Shown: positions 1 to 9,012 of the stretch, piece after piece | Numbering within the stretch: the first letter of the stretch is position 1 | How the letters are laid out: the number at the start of each line of letters is the position of its first letter | NCBI RefSeq assembly: GCF_042432905.1 | Contig: NZ_JBHLWI010000001.1 | Coordinates: 1 to 64,000 of the forward strand | Direction: 5' to 3' | Origin: Fontibacter flavus | Lineage (GTDB): Bacteria; Bacteroidota; Bacteroidia; Cytophagales; Cyclobacteriaceae | DNA length: 64,000 bases | Notes under the pieces: generated by a model | What the model was told of the DNA's origin: nothing | Database searches by the model: none | The model's input: the letters and a program-made list of their open reading frames with translations, nothing else | Position numbers and translations under genes: made by a program

Positions 1-96
1 CAATTGCCAGTCTGATTTTTAAAAACTACCTTAGACATTGTTGTATTTTGTTCAACTCTAAAATAATAATTTTAGAGAAGATCAACAATAAAAAAA

Positions 97-121
97 GGGT
101 GTCTCGACTTTTCGGACACCC
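97..121. terminator. Intrinsic terminator hairpin at the window edge
   Basis: A perfect 7-bp arm GGGTGTC (97-103) pairs with GACACCC (115-121). A 3-bp inner extension CGA/TCG surrounds a CTTT loop. Six A residues lie directly on the left (91-96), so the cleaner U-tract is on the minus-strand transcript; on the plus strand the run is interrupted (CCTTATCATTTTT). It probably ends an operon that lies left of the window and may act in both directions. Confidence 0.7.
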
Positions 122-168
122 CCTTATCATTTTTAAAATATTTAAATTAGAGAAAATAATCCCGCACC

Positions 169-1785
169 ATGAAAAAGATATTGTTTATTCTGGCATTATT
201 ATCGGGTTCTATTGTATCAGCCCAAGTAGATTTTTTCCCATACCTACTTGAAATTAACCCTGTTGAAATGCCCAGCTTACCCGGGCTTCATTCTTATGCC
301 CATGCCCAACATGACGGAAAATGGCTAATTATTGGAGGAAGAACTGATGGATTGCACAATCGGACACCCAATACAGCTTTTCCAGCTGCCTCAAATAACA
401 CTAATATCTTTGTGATAGATGTTAAAGAAAAGCAATATTGGTCTGCTTCTGTCAACGGTCTTTCCACTAATCTCAAAGAGCAACTTCAAACTACCAACAT
501 GAATTTTATTCAGGATGGCAGTAGACTTTATTTTACGGGTGGTTATGCTTTTTCGGCATCAAGAGCCAATCACATCACATTTCCTTTTATTATAGTTGTA
601 GATGTTCCTGGACTGATTCAGGCTGTAATGAATCAGACAGATATTTCTTCCTTTTTTGCTCAAATTCATGATGAAAGATTTGCGGTATCAGGAGGTCAAA
701 TGGGCAAAATCGGGGAAACTTTTTACCTGATCGGAGGACACCGTTTCGATGGCAGATATAACCCCGTGGGAGGTCCTTCCTTCACACAAGAATATACCAA
801 TCAAATCCGGAAATTTAAAATAGCACCAAATATTGGCCCCTTTGCCATCGTCGAATACGAGACCATTACTGACCCTGTCCATTTAAGACGTCGGGATTAT
901 AACCTAGTGCCTCAGATTTTTGCATTTGAAAAACAGGGCTATATGATTTCATCAGGGGTATTCCAGATCAATGCCGATCTGCCATTTTTATATCCCGTAG
1001 ATATCACGGAGGAGGGTTATACTCCAAGAACAAATTTCAATCAGTACCTGAGTCATTATCATGGAGCTAAAGTTGGAGTTTATGATAAAGAAAACAAGCA
1101 GATGCATTCGCTCTTTTTTGGAGGAATGAGTCAGTATTACTACGAAAATGGAGAACTGATACAGGACAATCTTGTACCTTTTACCAAAACCATCAGCAGA
1201 GTCACTAGGTATGAAGATGGCAATTTACAGGAATATTTAATCCCTGTCGAAATGCCGGGGTTACAAGGTGCCAGTGCTGAATTTATTCCTAATTTGACCT
1301 TGCCTATCTATGACAATAAAGTGGTCAAGCTATCCGAAATCAAGGAAGAATCTATCCTATTGGGGCATATTTATGGAGGGATAAGCAGTCCCACCCGAAA
1401 TCCTTTTGCCAATAATCAGACCAATACCACCACAGCTAATCCTTCAATTTATGAAATCAAATTGATCAAAAGTCCGATTTCAGGCATTCCACCTATTGAT
1501 GGAAGTAATCCTTTTGATGTTTTGGTATTCCCTAATCCTTTTGAAGATAAGATTACTGTGAGGTTCCATTTGGACAAAACTACAAAAACAGACTACTACC
1601 TGACCAATATCCATGGACAGATCATCAAACAAGGAGAATTTACCAATCAAGCAAAAGGGAGAAATGAACTGATAATCAACATCCCCAATCATCCCAGTAT
1701 TCAATTTTTAATTCTTACTATTGTTTTTGAGGACAAATTTTACGTTTCCAAAAAAATTCTTAAAAATCAGTTATTTCCTGATTAA
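169..1785 (+). CDS. T9SS-secreted Kelch-like repeat protein
   Basis: This 538-residue protein has a clear N-terminal signal peptide (residues 1-18, cut before Q19). Several Kelch-like GG blades follow: WLIIGGRTDG near residue 50, LYFTGGYAF near 118, FYLIGGHRFDG near 188 and LFFGGMSQ near 320. This suggests a beta-propeller. The last 85 or so residues start with FPNPFEDKITV, the hallmark of a type IX secretion type A sorting domain, and end with a basic strand (VSKKILKN). The protein is therefore expected to cross the outer membrane by T9SS and be released or anchored at the surface. It is monocistronic. The start is the only ATG placed before the signal peptide. The ligand or activity cannot be read from the sequence. 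Confidence 0.85.
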   Translation: MKKILFILALLSGSIVSAQVDFFPYLLEINPVEMPSLPGLHSYAHAQHDGKWLIIGGRTDGLHNRTPNTAFPAASNNTNIFVIDVKEKQYWSASVNGLSTNLKEQLQTTNMNFIQDGSRLYFTGGYAFSASRANHITFPFIIVVDVPGLIQAVMNQTDISSFFAQIHDERFAVSGGQMGKIGETFYLIGGHRFDGRYNPVGGPSFTQEYTNQIRKFKIAPNIGPFAIVEYETITDPVHLRRRDYNLVPQIFAFEKQGYMISSGVFQINADLPFLYPVDITEEGYTPRTNFNQYLSHYHGAKVGVYDKENKQMHSLFFGGMSQYYYENGELIQDNLVPFTKTISRVTRYEDGNLQEYLIPVEMPGLQGASAEFIPNLTLPIYDNKVVKLSEIKEESILLGHIYGGISSPTRNPFANNQTNTTTANPSIYEIKLIKSPISGIPPIDGSNPFDVLVFPNPFEDKITVRFHLDKTTKTDYYLTNIHGQIIKQGEFTNQAKGRNELIINIPNHPSIQFLILTIVFEDKFYVSKKILKNQLFPD

Positions 1786-2012
1786 ACGTTTTTATATTAC
1801 GAAATACAATTTTTTATACTTGAAATTATTTTTTTTGAACACGAATGGTTTTTATTTTAAGCAAACTTTACTTAAAATTGCAAATTAAATTATAAACAAT
1901 TGTATATGCATGACGTTAATCTTTTTTAAAAATAAAACGGGAAGCAATTTAAATCCGCCATCTCTTCTAAAAAAGTACGTCTTATTTGATTAAGCCCTAA
2001 GTTATAATCATC

Positions 2013-2699
2013 ATGAAAAAAATCTTTTATATATTATTCTTATTATTTTCAACTATATCAATTACCCAAGCGCAATCCAATAGAACAGATAAATTGGGAG
2101 TTGGATTAGGGCCGTCTGTTTTATATGGGGACAATACGGGTATTTTTTCAGATCTCAGATTCAAAGTGCTCCCTGCTTTAAGCGTTGATTATAATAGATT
2201 TATCGATACACATTTCGATGTTAGAGGCACATTGGGATGGCAGATGATAGGAAGTGGAGATTTTTATAGTGAAGGACTGATTGAAAAAATTGCATTGGCA
2301 GGATACCCTCATGCGTTTAAAGGAAGCTTGATTTATGGTGATGTCATGCCTATTTATCATATCAATCCCGACAAAAGGGGATTTTTACCTTCTTTAGTGA
2401 AAGTGTATACCGGACTGGGAGTTGGATTTTTTCATTCTCTAAGAAAAGATGAAAGGCGTATTTATAATGGTGCTGAATTTTCTACAGAATCTTACAATGC
2501 ATCCAATACAAATATCTATTTCCCTTTTAGGGTAGGCGCATTTATCAACATGCCTGAAATTAAAGGAGATTTAGGGATTGAGGGCACATTGATGATCAGT
2601 CCTTTTGGAAATATGGAGGGAAATAGTTTACAGCAGAAAATAATAAAATCTGATATTGCTGCGCAATTTCAAGTTACTTACAGGTATCATCTACAATGA
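2013..2699 (+). CDS. Outer-membrane beta-barrel protein, unknown function
   Basis: This 228-residue protein has a signal peptide (residues 1-20, ending TQAQ) and then alternating hydrophobic and polar strands rich in glycine and aromatic residues. Examples are KLGVGLGPSVLYGD near the start of the mature part and VYTGLGVGFFHSL mid-protein. The final strand, AAQFQVTYRYHLQ, is typical of a small outer-membrane barrel. It stands alone between an AT-rich leader and a strong terminator. I do not recognise a specific family. It resembles the generic outer-membrane beta-barrel proteins common in Bacteroidota, and no enzymatic motif is visible. Confidence 0.7.
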   Translation: MKKIFYILFLLFSTISITQAQSNRTDKLGVGLGPSVLYGDNTGIFSDLRFKVLPALSVDYNRFIDTHFDVRGTLGWQMIGSGDFYSEGLIEKIALAGYPHAFKGSLIYGDVMPIYHINPDKRGFLPSLVKVYTGLGVGFFHSLRKDERRIYNGAEFSTESYNASNTNIYFPFRVGAFINMPEIKGDLGIEGTLMISPFGNMEGNSLQQKIIKSDIAAQFQVTYRYHLQ

Positions 2700-2732
2700 T
2701 TTCAATACGCCAAATACCGAATACAAAATTTT

Positions 2733-2763
2733 AAAAGATGGGCAACTACCACCCATCTTTTTT
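2733..2763 (+). terminator. Intrinsic terminator after the barrel gene
   Basis: AAAAGATGGG (2733-2742) pairs with CCCATCTTTT (2752-2761) around a 9-nt loop. The T-run continues to 2763. It lies 33 nt after the stop codon of the preceding gene and separates it from the downstream export operon. Confidence 0.9.
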
Positions 2764-2813
2764 CTTTTTCGGGTAGTTTTTCTCCTTTAGATATGGACCT
2801 CACAATGAACTTA

Positions 2814-2821
2814 TAATTTTG
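2814..2821 (+). promoter_or_regulatory. Candidate -7 element for the LolA/FtsX/ABC operon
   Basis: TAATTTTG matches the Bacteroidota -7 consensus TAnnTTTG. I see no good TTG at the expected -33 distance, so this is a partial match. If used, it would give a leader of about 80 nt before the ATG at 2911. Confidence 0.3.
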
Positions 2822-2910
2822 ATTGTTTTCATTGGATTTACAGCATTTTTTTTTGAACTTAAAAGTATAATTAACTGAAATCCAAACCAGTGGGTTCCAT
2901 CCTTTACTTT

Positions 2911-3666
2911 ATGACTATTCAAATCAAAATCATTTTCCTATTGCTTACAGCCGTACTCCTTCCCGGGCTAAACTTTGGTCAAACTGCCAAAGAAATAATT
3001 GAAAAAATGGATAAAAAGATGAGAGGAGAAACCATACAGGTAGAAATTGAAATGGATATTGTGCGGCCAAGGTTTTCAAGAACGGTGGGTATTAAGTCAT
3101 GGGCCAAAGGAAAAGATTATTCGATGATTTTGATCACTTCCCCGGCAAGAGACAAAGGAACTTCCTACCTCAAAAGGCAAAAAGAAATATGGAACTGGGT
3201 CCCTACGATAGAAAGAACCATCAAACTTCCCCCTTCTATGATGTCACAATCCTGGATGGGCTCGGATTTTACAAATGATGACCTTGTGAAGGAAAGTTCT
3301 GTGGTTGAAGATTATGACCACAGTATCCTGAAATCAGAAAAATACCAGAACAGTGACTGTCATGTCATTCAGATGATCCCAAAGCCTGATGCAGCAGTAG
3401 TTTTCGGAAAAGTACTTGTTTGGGTTGATAAAGAGTTGTTTGTAGAACTTAAAGTAGAAAACTATGATGAATATGATAATTTGGTCAGCACAATTTTCGC
3501 CTATGATATCCAAAAAATGGATGATCGTGAAATTCCTACCAGGATGGAAATGATCCCTGCCGATAAGCCCAACCAAAAAACTGTTTTACGCTATAAAAAC
3601 ATGATTTTCGATAAACCTATTGACGATAGTTTCTTTTCTGTACAGCGAATGAAAGACCTGAGATAA
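2911..3666 (+). CDS. LolA-like outer-membrane lipoprotein-sorting protein
   Basis: This protein of about 251 residues resembles periplasmic LolA-like proteins (the 'outer membrane lipoprotein-sorting protein' family), which form a hydrophobic-cavity beta fold that shuttles acyl chains. The ATG at 2911 is chosen over an in-frame GTG at 2890 because it directly precedes the signal peptide (FLLLTAVLLPGLNFGQ). Family features include IIEKMDKKMRG at the start of the mature part, the DKGTSYLKR segment, WNWVPTIERTIKLPP and WMGSDFTNDDLV. It opens a five-gene run. Its stop overlaps the next start by 1 nt (TAATG), implying co-translation with the permeases. Its partners suggest it carries a lipid or lipoprotein delivered by the ABC complex. 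The cargo is unknown. Confidence 0.8.
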   Translation: MTIQIKIIFLLLTAVLLPGLNFGQTAKEIIEKMDKKMRGETIQVEIEMDIVRPRFSRTVGIKSWAKGKDYSMILITSPARDKGTSYLKRQKEIWNWVPTIERTIKLPPSMMSQSWMGSDFTNDDLVKESSVVEDYDHSILKSEKYQNSDCHVIQMIPKPDAAVVFGKVLVWVDKELFVELKVENYDEYDNLVSTIFAYDIQKMDDREIPTRMEMIPADKPNQKTVLRYKNMIFDKPIDDSFFSVQRMKDLR

Positions 3667-4898
3667 TGAAGCTTTCTCTTATCAGCAAGATGGCATGCCG
3701 CAATTTGTGGCGAAACAAACGGCGCACCCTGATCACCTCCGGATCGGTGATGTTTGCCTTGGTTTTGGCCCTTTTTACTGATTCCATGACCAAAGGGAGC
3801 CATGAACAAATGATTGGAAATACCCTGAAATTTGGAACAGGATACCTACAAATTCAGGACACTGCTTATTTCGAATCACCCTCCCTTGATTTAGGTTTTG
3901 AACTGCCGGAAGAACTGATGTCACAATTTTCCACATCATTTGGAAATGAGGCCTATCTAATACCAAGAATTGAGTCCTTCATCTTGGCAGCAGGAGAAAT
4001 TAATACAAGAAGTGCCTTTGTGATCGGAATAATCCCGGAATTGGAAAACCGTATGAATGGCTTTCTGAAATTCCTTCAAAAAGGCAGATTATTTGAAAAA
4101 GGAAAGCAGGAATTGTTGATAGGCCAAGGCCTCGCCCAAAGACTCTCTCTGAATGTTGGAGACACTTTAGTATTGGTGGGACAGGGTTTTCAGGGAATAC
4201 AGGCAGCAGGAAAATATACGATTTCAGGATTGGTAGATCATCCCATGGAAGGGATGAACAATCAGATCATATACATGGACCTGGATGAGGCCGCATGGCT
4301 TTTCTCCATGGACAATAGGGTAAGCCACTATCTGATCATGAGTCAGGATGATGTTAAGTCCTTAGAGATCCAAAGAACCCTGATGCAATCCCTGGAAAAA
4401 GAAGGCTTGACAATATTACATTGGAAGGAACTTCAACCAGATCTTGTCAAAGCACTTGTATTTGACTTAGCATCGGGCCGGGTGATGCAGTTAATTTTAT
4501 ATCTGGTAATTTCCTTTGGGATTTTCGGAACTGTACTGACCATGACATTAGAAAGACAAAAAGAGTTTGCCATTCTGGTCAGTTTAGGGATGAAACGCCA
4601 TCTTTTGGCCATGCAATGCTTCTTGGAAACCATTATGATCAGCTTAATAGGGGTCATATTTGGTCTGATTTTAGGTTTACCTGTGCTGATCTATTTTTTT
4701 CACAACCCTATTCCATTGACAGGTGATTTATCCGATTTGGTAAAGGAATATGGCATGGAACCCTATTTGCCGTTTTCACTTTCCCATGAAGTGTTTGTTT
4801 TTCAGGGTCTAGTCATGCTCATCATTTCTTTGATTATCACAACCTACCCTGTTTGGCGCAGCATGACTTTCCCAATCCTTGAAAACCTAAGAAGATGA
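3666..4898 (+). CDS. FtsX/MacB-type ABC transporter permease, subunit 1
   Basis: This 410-residue inner-membrane protein has the LolC/LolE/MacB layout: one N-terminal membrane helix (residues ~18-38), a large periplasmic domain (~40-265), then three helices forming an FtsX domain (~270-295, ~318-345 and ~372-398). The cytosolic loop contains LERQKEFAILVSLGMKR, the characteristic FtsX coupling segment that contacts the ATPase. It overlaps the LolA-like gene by 1 nt and the second permease by 4 nt (ATGA). The paired permeases resemble a LolCE-like heterodimer. Permeases of this class extract substrate from the outer leaflet of the inner membrane and do not transport across it. Confidence 0.88.
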   Translation: MKLSLISKMACRNLWRNKRRTLITSGSVMFALVLALFTDSMTKGSHEQMIGNTLKFGTGYLQIQDTAYFESPSLDLGFELPEELMSQFSTSFGNEAYLIPRIESFILAAGEINTRSAFVIGIIPELENRMNGFLKFLQKGRLFEKGKQELLIGQGLAQRLSLNVGDTLVLVGQGFQGIQAAGKYTISGLVDHPMEGMNNQIIYMDLDEAAWLFSMDNRVSHYLIMSQDDVKSLEIQRTLMQSLEKEGLTILHWKELQPDLVKALVFDLASGRVMQLILYLVISFGIFGTVLTMTLERQKEFAILVSLGMKRHLLAMQCFLETIMISLIGVIFGLILGLPVLIYFFHNPIPLTGDLSDLVKEYGMEPYLPFSLSHEVFVFQGLVMLIISLIITTYPVWRSMTFPILENLRR

Positions 4899-6112
4899 AA
4901 ATGATCCTGACATTGGCCTGGAGGAATATATGGAGAAACAAAGGCAGAAGCCTTGCACTGATGCTGTCTGTTTTGTTTGGAATGGCTTGTGGACTGATGC
5001 TTCTCGGACTATATGCAGGTTTTATCAACCAAAGATTCGAAAGCCTGATTTTAAACCAGGTTTCACATGTTCAGATCCATGCAGAAAATTACATCCGTGA
5101 ACAGGAAAGTTCCATTACTATCGCAAATGAAAATTCATTGCTTCAATTTCTTGACACACTTCCCCAAAAGAAAGGCTATGCGTCCAGAACTTTGTCTTTT
5201 GGTATGCTTGCCTCCGGGCATAATTCGATTGGTGTCAAAATCATGGGAGTCAACTCTGATGAAGAAGTCAATATTACCCGATTTCATGATAACTTGGTAG
5301 AAGGCAAATTCCTGTCGGATGATATGAAATACCCTATCTATATTTCAAGCAAAGCGGCTAAAAAACTTAAGGTAAAATTAGGTGGTAGAGTGGTGCTTAC
5401 ATTTCAAAGAATTGACAATGAAATTACTGCTGCCGCTTTTAGGGTAGATGGCATCTTTAAAAGCTCAAATGCAGAATTCGATAATACACATGTCATGGTC
5501 AAAAGAGAAGACCTTCAGGAATTATTAGCGGGCGAACCAATCATACATGAGGTTGCCATCTTGCTTAACAACCAAGATTTCGCCAATCAGAGTGCTGCTT
5601 ATATTAGCCAAAATTTCCCGGATTTAGACACTAGAAGTTGGGAAGACATATCGCCGGAACTAAGGATTTTGGTCGAACAGGGAAGTTACATTCTTTACAT
5701 CTTTATCATCATCATCTTATTGGGATTGGCATTTGGCATCTTAAACACCATGTTAATGGCTGTTTTCGAACGCATGCAGGAATTGGGTATGCTAATGGCT
5801 ATAGGTATGAACAAAACCAGAATTGCCTCCATGATCATACTGGAAACAGTCTACCTGACTTTGATTGGAGGGGTCTTGGGGATTGCATTGGGACTGTTAA
5901 TCGTACAGTACTTTGAAAAAGAAGGATTGGATCTCTCAAATTTTGCAGATGCATTGGCCCAGTTTGGTTATGAAGCTGTTGTATTTCCTAATGTTACCCA
6001 ACAAGATATCATTGTGGTGCTGATCCTTGTAATCATCACTTCGGTTTCTTCAGCAATCATCCCCACCTTGAGGGCAATTTACCTTAATCCAGCAGAGGCA
6101 ATCAGAAAATAA
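4895..6112 (+). CDS. FtsX/MacB-type ABC transporter permease, subunit 2
   Basis: This 405-residue paralogue of the preceding permease has an N-terminal helix (~18-45), a periplasmic domain, and a C-terminal FtsX domain starting near residue 265 with FIIIILLGLAFGILNTM. The coupling segment is ERMQELGMLMAIGMNK. The C-terminus ends NPAEAIRK, a common tail in MacB/LolE-type permeases. It starts within the stop of the first permease (ATGA overlap) and is followed 11 nt later by the ATPase gene. Together with the first permease it likely forms the heterodimeric membrane core of one exporter. Confidence 0.88.
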   Translation: MKMILTLAWRNIWRNKGRSLALMLSVLFGMACGLMLLGLYAGFINQRFESLILNQVSHVQIHAENYIREQESSITIANENSLLQFLDTLPQKKGYASRTLSFGMLASGHNSIGVKIMGVNSDEEVNITRFHDNLVEGKFLSDDMKYPIYISSKAAKKLKVKLGGRVVLTFQRIDNEITAAAFRVDGIFKSSNAEFDNTHVMVKREDLQELLAGEPIIHEVAILLNNQDFANQSAAYISQNFPDLDTRSWEDISPELRILVEQGSYILYIFIIIILLGLAFGILNTMLMAVFERMQELGMLMAIGMNKTRIASMIILETVYLTLIGGVLGIALGLLIVQYFEKEGLDLSNFADALAQFGYEAVVFPNVTQQDIIVVLILVIITSVSSAIIPTLRAIYLNPAEAIRK

Positions 6113-6123
6113 ACGATACTATC

Positions 6124-6816
6124 ATGGCAATTATACGGACTGAAAATTTATTCAAAATCTATAATGAAGATACCATCCCTGTCTTTGCCCTGAAAGATCT
6201 TAGTATCTCTTTTGAACTTGGGGAATTCAGTGCAGTTGTAGGTCCATCGGGCTCCGGAAAGACCACCTTACTCAATATGATTGGTGGATTGGATATTCCT
6301 ACCCGGGGCAAGGTATGGATAGATGGTACAGATATCGCTACCTTGAAGAAAAATGAGCTGATTGATTTCAGGATGATGAATATAGGTTTTGTATTCCAGT
6401 CATTCAACTTGATACCCGTGCTGACTGCCATTGAGAATGTAAGTTTTATCATGGAACTACAGGGAATGCCCCAAAATGAAATAAAACAAAGAGCCATTCA
6501 GGTATTGGAAGAAGTGGGTTTAGCAGATAAACTGCACAGCAGGCCTTCAGAACTTTCTGGCGGACAACAACAAAGGGTAGCTGTCGCAAGGGCATTGGCT
6601 TCCAGGCCAAAGTATGTTTTGGCAGATGAACCTACCGCTAACCTTGACGGCAAATCAGCCATGAATTTATTGGATATAATGGCCCGATTGAACCAAGAAG
6701 AGGGTATGACTTTTATATTCAGTACACATGACCAAAGGGTTATCGAAAGAGCCCGACGAGTGGTGACATTGGTAGATGGTGCTCTACATGAAGATTTAAA
6801 GAAAAATGGACTGTAA
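6124..6816 (+). CDS. ABC transporter ATP-binding protein, LolD/MacB type
   Basis: This 230-residue ATPase has all motifs of an active ABC cassette: Walker A GPSGSGKTT (residues 40-48), Q-loop FVFQSFNLIP, signature LSGGQQQRVAVARAL, Walker B VLADEPTANLD and H-loop FSTHDQRVI. Length and motifs fit the LolD/MacB/FtsE clade, which powers FtsX-type permeases. It directly follows the two permease genes and its end overlaps the downstream barrel gene by 11 nt, so all five genes are probably one transcript. It should act at the cytoplasmic face and couple ATP hydrolysis to the periplasmic step. Confidence 0.92.
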   Translation: MAIIRTENLFKIYNEDTIPVFALKDLSISFELGEFSAVVGPSGSGKTTLLNMIGGLDIPTRGKVWIDGTDIATLKKNELIDFRMMNIGFVFQSFNLIPVLTAIENVSFIMELQGMPQNEIKQRAIQVLEEVGLADKLHSRPSELSGGQQQRVAVARALASRPKYVLADEPTANLDGKSAMNLLDIMARLNQEEGMTFIFSTHDQRVIERARRVVTLVDGALHEDLKKNGL

Positions 6817-8095
6817 ATATTTCCTTGCCGTCCTTTTCCTCCTGTTGGCAATTCCAAAGACTGTATATAGCCAGAACAGGTTATTTTTCACTTCCCATCA
6901 AGAAGACTTTGATTCAGAATGGGATTCTATATCATCGCTCCGCAAAAAAACAAATCATTCTTATAGTGACACCATTCCCCTAAGCCAAGTAGATGAACCT
7001 GAAAAGAATGGAAAACTTACTATCAATGGCTATCTCAAGTACCTCCCATCCTATCGAAAAAGTTCACTTTTTGAAAGGGCCCTTTTTGACCAATTGCTAC
7101 ATAACAGACTGAACTTCAAAAAAGATATTCATGATAATTTCACCTTTCAGGGCAGTTTGAGGACACGGTTTTTTTATGGTCGAACCATCGAAGAATTTCC
7201 CGTTTTCAAAGAATTTATCGATAATGACTTTGGAGCCTTGGATTTAAGCAAGGTAATCTGGAGCGGCCGCCAACACATTCTACATACCACTATAGATCGA
7301 TTCAATTTCACTTATAAAACAGACAAATGGGAACTCCGGCTGGGAAGACAGAGAATAAATTGGGGCATCAACCTCGTTTCCAACCCCAATGACCTGTTCA
7401 ACACTTATTCTTTTTTTGATTTTGATTATGAAGAAAGACCGGGAACAGATGCAATTAGATTCCAATATTTCACTGGAGATCTGAGTAGATTTGAAATAGC
7501 ATATGCACCAGGTAAAAACAAGCATGAAAGTGTTGCTGCTGCTTATTACAGTTTTAATTCCAATGGCTATGACATTCAATTTATTTCGGGCGTATTTAAA
7601 AATCGCTGGACTGGTGGTATTGGATGGGCAGGAAGTATCAAAAACACAGGTTTTAAAGGTGAACTAAGCTATTTTAGAGATTTGCAGCCTATTGCAGGCA
7701 GGGAAGCTGGTAATATTGTTGCAGGTATATCTGCTGACCATATTCTTTCCAATGGTACTTTTTTGGTCATTGAGTACCTTTATAACCAACCTAGATCAGG
7801 AGTAAGCCAGGACGTCCTATTACTCACCCAACCACTTCAGGCCGACAATTTGTCATTTTCCGATCATTCCATTTTTTTCCAAGCCCAATATCCCATATCG
7901 CCAATTTTAAACGCTGGTGCCGCAACAATCTATTATCCAAGCGAGAAGGCTGTTTTCCTCAGTCCAAGCATTACAGGAAACATCGTCAAAAATTTAGATC
8001 TATTATTGATAGGACAATTTTTTACTGGTTCATCCAGTTCATTTTTCTCCCAAACCGGTAGCCTTATTGCAGCATCCTTGAAATGGAACTTTTAA
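6806..8095 (+). CDS. Outer-membrane porin-like barrel of the ABC operon
   Basis: This 429-residue protein has a signal peptide (residues 1-22, ending TVYSQ) and a mature part rich in amphipathic strands. Blocks such as DRFNFTYKTDKWELRLGRQR and INWG, alternating strands, and a terminal aromatic (SLKWNF, the usual BAM signal) indicate an outer-membrane beta-barrel. The LRLGRQRINWG segment is reminiscent of porin or alginate-export-like barrels, but I cannot assign a family. It begins inside the ATPase gene, so it is very likely the outer-membrane partner of the LolA-like/FtsX/ABC machine. It ends 23 nt before a convergent gene without a visible terminator. Confidence 0.7.
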   Translation: MDCKYFLAVLFLLLAIPKTVYSQNRLFFTSHQEDFDSEWDSISSLRKKTNHSYSDTIPLSQVDEPEKNGKLTINGYLKYLPSYRKSSLFERALFDQLLHNRLNFKKDIHDNFTFQGSLRTRFFYGRTIEEFPVFKEFIDNDFGALDLSKVIWSGRQHILHTTIDRFNFTYKTDKWELRLGRQRINWGINLVSNPNDLFNTYSFFDFDYEERPGTDAIRFQYFTGDLSRFEIAYAPGKNKHESVAAAYYSFNSNGYDIQFISGVFKNRWTGGIGWAGSIKNTGFKGELSYFRDLQPIAGREAGNIVAGISADHILSNGTFLVIEYLYNQPRSGVSQDVLLLTQPLQADNLSFSDHSIFFQAQYPISPILNAGAATIYYPSEKAVFLSPSITGNIVKNLDLLLIGQFFTGSSSSFFSQTGSLIAASLKWNF

Positions 8096-8118
8096 ATCAA
8101 CCTTATGATCAGCAAAAA

Positions 8119-9000
8119 TCAATCTTCCTCCTTCAACTCAAATTCCTTTAAAATTTCTGCAAACTCCTCTCCTCCTTCTGCGTCTAAATGGTCCTGATCA
8201 CGAAACAATTCATCTTTACCTAAATACAAAGAGTCAAAATCCAGCACCTTCAATCCATGCGCCAGGAATAGACTATCTGCATTGTAACTCAGATCACGTT
8301 TTGCTTCTAAATATTCTTCCGTCAAAGGAAACCGAATACCGATCACTTCAATGTTATGTTCTTCACATTTTTCGATGATCCGCATTAAGGATGCCAGAAG
8401 TTTTTCTGAAGGATTTTGACCTTCAAAATACTGTTGTATCCTTTCTTCACTTTTTCTTCTTTGGGTCAAATCATCTAGTTTCTCCCATGGAACCCTTTTT
8501 CCACCTCCCCATTTGCCTGGATTTAAAAGCTCATTGACCAGGAAATTCTTGATTACCAAAGCATACTTCGGGTTTAAAAATGGCAGGTAATACTCCAGGT
8601 ATTTTGCTTTGAAGTAATTTGCCTGAGAAGTAAATTCCTCTTTGGATGCATAAAAAACCGACCTGTCAAGATTATTCAGATTTTCTCTAGAAGGAGACAA
8701 AGTATGGTCATCTACACTAAGCCATACAGACTTGATTGAAGATTGTTGGATCAGAAAATCAAGCTTCCTTTCCATATCCAAATAAGATTCACTGTGTTCT
8801 GAAAAATTGTAAACATCCACAATCTCCAGAATATCAGCTAAGGGAATGCCATGGGAATCCGCCAACAGATAGGTGTCATGGTCCAATTCGTATTGATCAT
8901 ACTTCTTGATGTAGAAGAACTTGATTATAATGAACAAAAACACGTTCAATATGAACAAGACCAGAAAAGCTACAGCTGAAAACTTCAAAAATTTCTCCAT
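8119..9000 (-). CDS. Membrane-anchored SGNH-like partner of MBOAT
   Basis: This 293-residue protein has one N-terminal membrane helix (residues ~7-30) and an extracytoplasmic domain. Residues 47-51 (ADSHG) and the C-terminal FRDQDHLDAEGG (~266-277) look like the nucleophile-region and D-x-x-H blocks of SGNH-like proteins; in the alginate acetylation system, AlgJ/AlgX fill this role. It starts 12 nt after the MBOAT stop, so the two form an operon. It probably receives or transfers the acyl group that MBOAT moves across the membrane. The acceptor glycan or lipid is unknown, and no polysaccharide biosynthesis genes lie nearby. Confidence 0.65.
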   Translation of the reverse strand: MEKFLKFSAVAFLVLFILNVFLFIIIKFFYIKKYDQYELDHDTYLLADSHGIPLADILEIVDVYNFSEHSESYLDMERKLDFLIQQSSIKSVWLSVDDHTLSPSRENLNNLDRSVFYASKEEFTSQANYFKAKYLEYYLPFLNPKYALVIKNFLVNELLNPGKWGGGKRVPWEKLDDLTQRRKSEERIQQYFEGQNPSEKLLASLMRIIEKCEEHNIEVIGIRFPLTEEYLEAKRDLSYNADSLFLAHGLKVLDFDSLYLGKDELFRDQDHLDAEGGEEFAEILKEFELKEED

Positions 9001-9012
9001 CGCTCAAATGTT

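Noticed and set aside
48..251. 67-residue plus-strand reading frame at the window start
   Set aside because: It spans a terminator hairpin and overlaps the clear signal-peptide start of the T9SS protein in another frame; the peptide has no coding character.
6159..6857. Two minus-strand reading frames of 112 and 119 residues
   Set aside because: Both are antisense to the ABC ATPase gene, whose Walker and signature motifs are intact.
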